Of a DNA stretch of 9,040 bases, positions 7,842 through 9,040 are shown in pieces. This stretch comes from Treponema sp. Its GTDB lineage: Bacteria; Spirochaetota; Spirochaetia; Treponematales; Breznakiellaceae. The notes beneath the pieces are model-generated. The model was not told where the DNA came from, ran no database searches, and worked only from the letters and a program-made list of their open reading frames with translations. The position numbers and the translations under genes were made by a program. The stretch's first letter is position 1; every line of letters begins with the position of its first letter. The DNA lies in the NCBI GenBank assembly GCA_031257595.1, contig JAIROH010000034.1:1-9040 (forward strand), given 5' to 3'.

Positions 7842-7859
7842 TGTTATATTTACATAACA
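7842..7859. promoter_or_regulatory. 18-bp inverted repeat over the leftward -10 box (candidate operator)
   Basis: TGTTAT and ATAACA are perfect inverted arms separated by six bases. The site covers the -10 element of the leftward promoter, where a bound protein would block transcription. GTTATCTTACA at 7828-7838 is a partial direct copy of GTTATATTTACA (7843-7854), so there may be a second weak site. The arms do not fit the usual Fur, Rex or FNR consensus closely enough to name a regulator. Confidence 0.4.
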
Positions 7860-7870
7860 AAATTTGTCAA
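7843..7870 (-). promoter_or_regulatory. Leftward sigma70-type promoter for the DUF2325-ABC-MMPL operon
   Basis: On the minus strand a perfect TTGACA (7870-7865) is followed after 16 bases by TATAAC (7848-7843). Transcription would begin near 7836 and leave a leader of about 57 nt before the DUF2325 ATG. No other good promoter was seen in the short gaps further down the operon. Confidence 0.62.
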
Positions 7871-7907
7871 GAGGCATTGACAGCTTGTGTCATTTACAGC
7901 TTGACAC
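7865..7907. promoter_or_regulatory. Array of alternating TGTCA/TGACA half-sites between divergent promoters
   Basis: Four half-sites alternate in orientation: TGTCA 7865-7869, TGACA 7878-7882, TGTCA 7888-7892 and TGACA 7902-7906. Neighbours form inverted repeats: TGTCAA-N6-TTGACA (7865-7882), TGACA-N5-TGTCA (7878-7892) and GTGTCA-N9-TGACAC (7887-7907). ACAGCTTG is also directly repeated at 7880 and 7896. The outer two half-sites are the -35 boxes of the two promoters, so part of the pattern is expected; the inner two are not explained by a promoter. It could be a shared operator for both arms. Confidence 0.5.
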
Positions 7908-7929
7908 CGTTTTATTAGCGTAGTATAAC
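7901..7929 (+). promoter_or_regulatory. Rightward sigma70-type promoter for flavodoxin-DUF3793
   Basis: TTGACA (7901-7906) and TATAAC (7924-7929) are separated by exactly 17 bases. Transcription should start near 7936, giving a leader of about 50 nt that contains a short TAAGT/ACTTA inverted repeat (7937-7941, 7950-7954) and ends in a strong AGGAG ribosome site (7973-7977), 7 nt before the flavodoxin ATG. Together these predict high expression when not repressed. Confidence 0.7.
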
Positions 7930-7984
7930 ATTTCTGTAAGTCAAAACTAACTTATCAAACGTTCTGTTAAAGAGGAGAAAACAG

Positions 7985-8413
7985 ATGAAAAAGGTGCTTG
8001 TTGTATACTGGAGCAGTACAGGGAATACCGAAACGATGGCCAAACAGGTGGCCAAGGGGGCGGAAGACGCCGGGGCGGAAGTTACGATAAAGACGGTTTC
8101 CGAAGCGTCTTCGGATCTGGTTAAGGAAGCGGCCGCCGTCGCGTTCGGCTGCCCGGCGATGGGGGCCGAGGTCCTGGAAGAAAGCGAGATGGAGCCGTTT
8201 ATCACCGGTCTTTCCCAGGCGGAGCTGGGCGGTAAGCCGACAGGGCTTTTCGGTTCCTACGACTGGGGTGACGGTCAGTGGATGCGGGATTGGGTGGAAC
8301 GGATGAAAGGCCTCGGCGCCGTACTTGACGGGGAGGGTCTTATCACCCAGCTTGTTCCTTCCGCCGAAGTCCTGGAACAATGCCATGAACTGGGGAAACG
8401 TCTTGCCGGATGA
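7985..8413 (+). CDS. Short-chain flavodoxin (FMN electron carrier)
   Basis: The 142-aa protein matches short-chain flavodoxins over its full length and closely resembles clostridial ones such as that of Clostridium beijerinckii. The first strand VLVVYW leads into the FMN phosphate loop SSTGNTE (10-16). The second flavin loop, GCPAMGAEVLEESEMEPF (55-72), supplies M59, and the third, GSYDWGDGQWMRDW (90-103), supplies W94, which should stack on the isoalloxazine ring. Known clostridial proteins often have Gly where this one has D93. It should act in the cytosol as a low-potential one-electron carrier that can replace ferredoxin; flavodoxins are typically raised under iron limitation. The start has a strong ribosome site and a good promoter. 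The last codons overlap the DUF3793 start. Gene numbering cannot be assigned from this window. Confidence 0.96.
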   Translation: MKKVLVVYWSSTGNTETMAKQVAKGAEDAGAEVTIKTVSEASSDLVKEAAAVAFGCPAMGAEVLEESEMEPFITGLSQAELGGKPTGLFGSYDWGDGQWMRDWVERMKGLGAVLDGEGLITQLVPSAEVLEQCHELGKRLAG

Positions 8414-8988
8414 GCTTTGCGCTTCAAGCCCGGACTCGCTTGCCGGATGAGCTTAAACGGATCGTCGTAAACCATCTGAGCCCGGTTCTCATGGGCTTTA
8501 AGCCGGCGGCCCTGTTTACCGTACAGGCCAAAGTCCGCGCTTCTTTGGCGGCCCTGCTGCCGCCGCGCCTGAGCCTGATGGTTTTACGGCAGGGTGAAAA
8601 CGGACCACTGGTTTTTGTGTTTGACAGGGAAAAGCTTGAAAAGGCGATAGCGGCGAAAAGCGCCGGGGCCGTTCTCTCCGGCCTGGGCTACCCCGCCGGC
8701 GCGCCGGTTTTGGCCGCGTTGACTCATCTGCGAAAACAGTTTGCCCGTGACACATTCCCCCATGAAGTGGGTCTTTTCCTGGGTTATCCGGCGGAAGACG
8801 TGGTCGGTTTTGTAAAACACAGCGGCCAAAACTACAAACTATGCGGATACTGGAAAGTATACGGGGACGTGGAACGGGCAAAATTGTGTTTCAGGCAATA
8901 TGACGCGTGCCGTGACCGAATGAAAGCCGGTTTTGCCGCGCTTTATGAGGGTATGGCCGGAACCGTCAGGGCAATGGTTTCCTGTTGA
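8410..8988 (+). CDS. DUF3793 family protein
   Basis: This 192-aa protein starts in an ATGA overlap with flavodoxin, so the two are very probably co-translated. It shows the hallmarks I associate with DUF3793: FPHEVGLFLGYP (116-127), then EDVVGFVKHSGQ (129-140) and NYKLCGYWKVYGD (141-153), followed by a helical tail with an FxxYxxC pattern (161-167). Cysteines lie at 145, 160, 167 and 192. There is no signal peptide or membrane segment, so it should be cytosolic. No biochemical function is established for the family. Close coupling suggests a job linked to flavodoxin, for example electron transfer, cofactor handling or the same stress response, but that is inference. Residues 1-110 are less distinctive and carry alternating hydrophobic strands and helices. 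Confidence 0.87.
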   Translation: MSFALQARTRLPDELKRIVVNHLSPVLMGFKPAALFTVQAKVRASLAALLPPRLSLMVLRQGENGPLVFVFDREKLEKAIAAKSAGAVLSGLGYPAGAPVLAALTHLRKQFARDTFPHEVGLFLGYPAEDVVGFVKHSGQNYKLCGYWKVYGDVERAKLCFRQYDACRDRMKAGFAALYEGMAGTVRAMVSC

Positions 8989-9013
8989 ACAGATAACAGC
9001 TTTCATTTATACT
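8985..9013 (+). promoter_or_regulatory. Possible promoter at the end of the DUF3793 gene
   Basis: TTGAAC (8985-8990) overlaps the DUF3793 stop codon and is followed after 17 bases by TATACT (9008-9013). The -10 box is good and the -35 box moderate. Transcription would begin near 9020, very close to the ATG at 9024. I see no terminator hairpin between DUF3793 and this site. Confidence 0.3.
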
Positions 9014-9023
9014 GGAAAACATT

Positions 9024-9040
9024 ATGGACGATTGTATTTT
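9024..9040 (+). CDS. Possible start of the next gene (five codons visible)
   Basis: An ATG at 9024 opens MDDCI before the window ends. A weak GGA lies 7 nt upstream. If the promoter just before it is real, the message would be almost leaderless. Too little is visible to say more; it could equally be non-coding sequence. Confidence 0.2.

Noticed and set aside
7842..7859. Reading the palindrome as a Rex, Fur or FNR site
   Set aside because: Rex needs TGTTAA-N4-TTAACA spacing, FNR needs TTGAT arms and Fur a GATAAT-like repeat. The arms and spacing here differ, so no regulator is named.
7780..7984. Riboswitch, small RNA or CRISPR-like repeats in the divergent region
   Set aside because: Only short half-sites and one 5-bp stem are present. 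No conserved riboswitch fold, no regular repeat-spacer unit and no terminator were seen.

Overview
The window looks like an accessory locus from a diderm (outer-membrane) anaerobe, most plausibly a Treponema-like spirochaete of a gut community. Three things point there. The minus-strand operon ends in an RND/MMPL exporter, a LolA-like periplasmic protein and an exported beta-rich protein, an arrangement I associate with spirochaetes and other diderms. The plus-strand genes encode a short-chain flavodoxin of clostridial type and a DUF3793 protein, and a DUF2325 gene lies opposite; all three families are common in gut anaerobes. No rRNA or tRNA is present, so the taxonomic call rests on gene content and is inference.

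Layout: positions 7780-7984 form a 205-base AT-rich divergent control region. To the left, six genes run on the minus strand in one close-packed series, read from 7779 down past base 1: a 92-aa DUF2325 protein, two half-size ABC transporter proteins (permease plus ATPase; 619 and 585 aa), an 810-813 aa RND/MMPL transporter, a 260-aa LolA-like protein with a signal peptide, and the first 199 residues of an exported, probably outer-membrane, protein cut by the window edge. Gaps are 31 nt or less, and two junctions overlap by 8 and 3 nt, so the set is probably one transcript. To the right, flavodoxin (7985-8413) and a DUF3793 protein (8410-8988) are coupled by an ATGA overlap. A possible next promoter and start codon lie in the last 55 bases. 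No gene-free stretch exceeds 300 bases.

The divergent region carries two opposed sigma70-type promoters, each with a TTGACA -35 and a TATAAC -10 element. Four alternating TGTCA/TGACA half-sites sit at and between the two -35 boxes, and a separate 18-bp inverted repeat covers the leftward -10. This suggests that one regulator controls both arms.

Working idea (inference): flavodoxin is the classic iron-sparing replacement for ferredoxin, and the two ABC proteins look like the paired half-transporters that include YbtPQ and IrtAB. The locus may therefore be a metal- or redox-stress unit that joins cytosolic electron-carrier switching (flavodoxin, DUF3793), a small cytosolic DUF2325 protein, inner-membrane transport (ABC pair, MMPL) and a periplasm-to-outer-membrane route (LolA-like protein, beta-barrel). 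The substrate cannot be read from the sequence.
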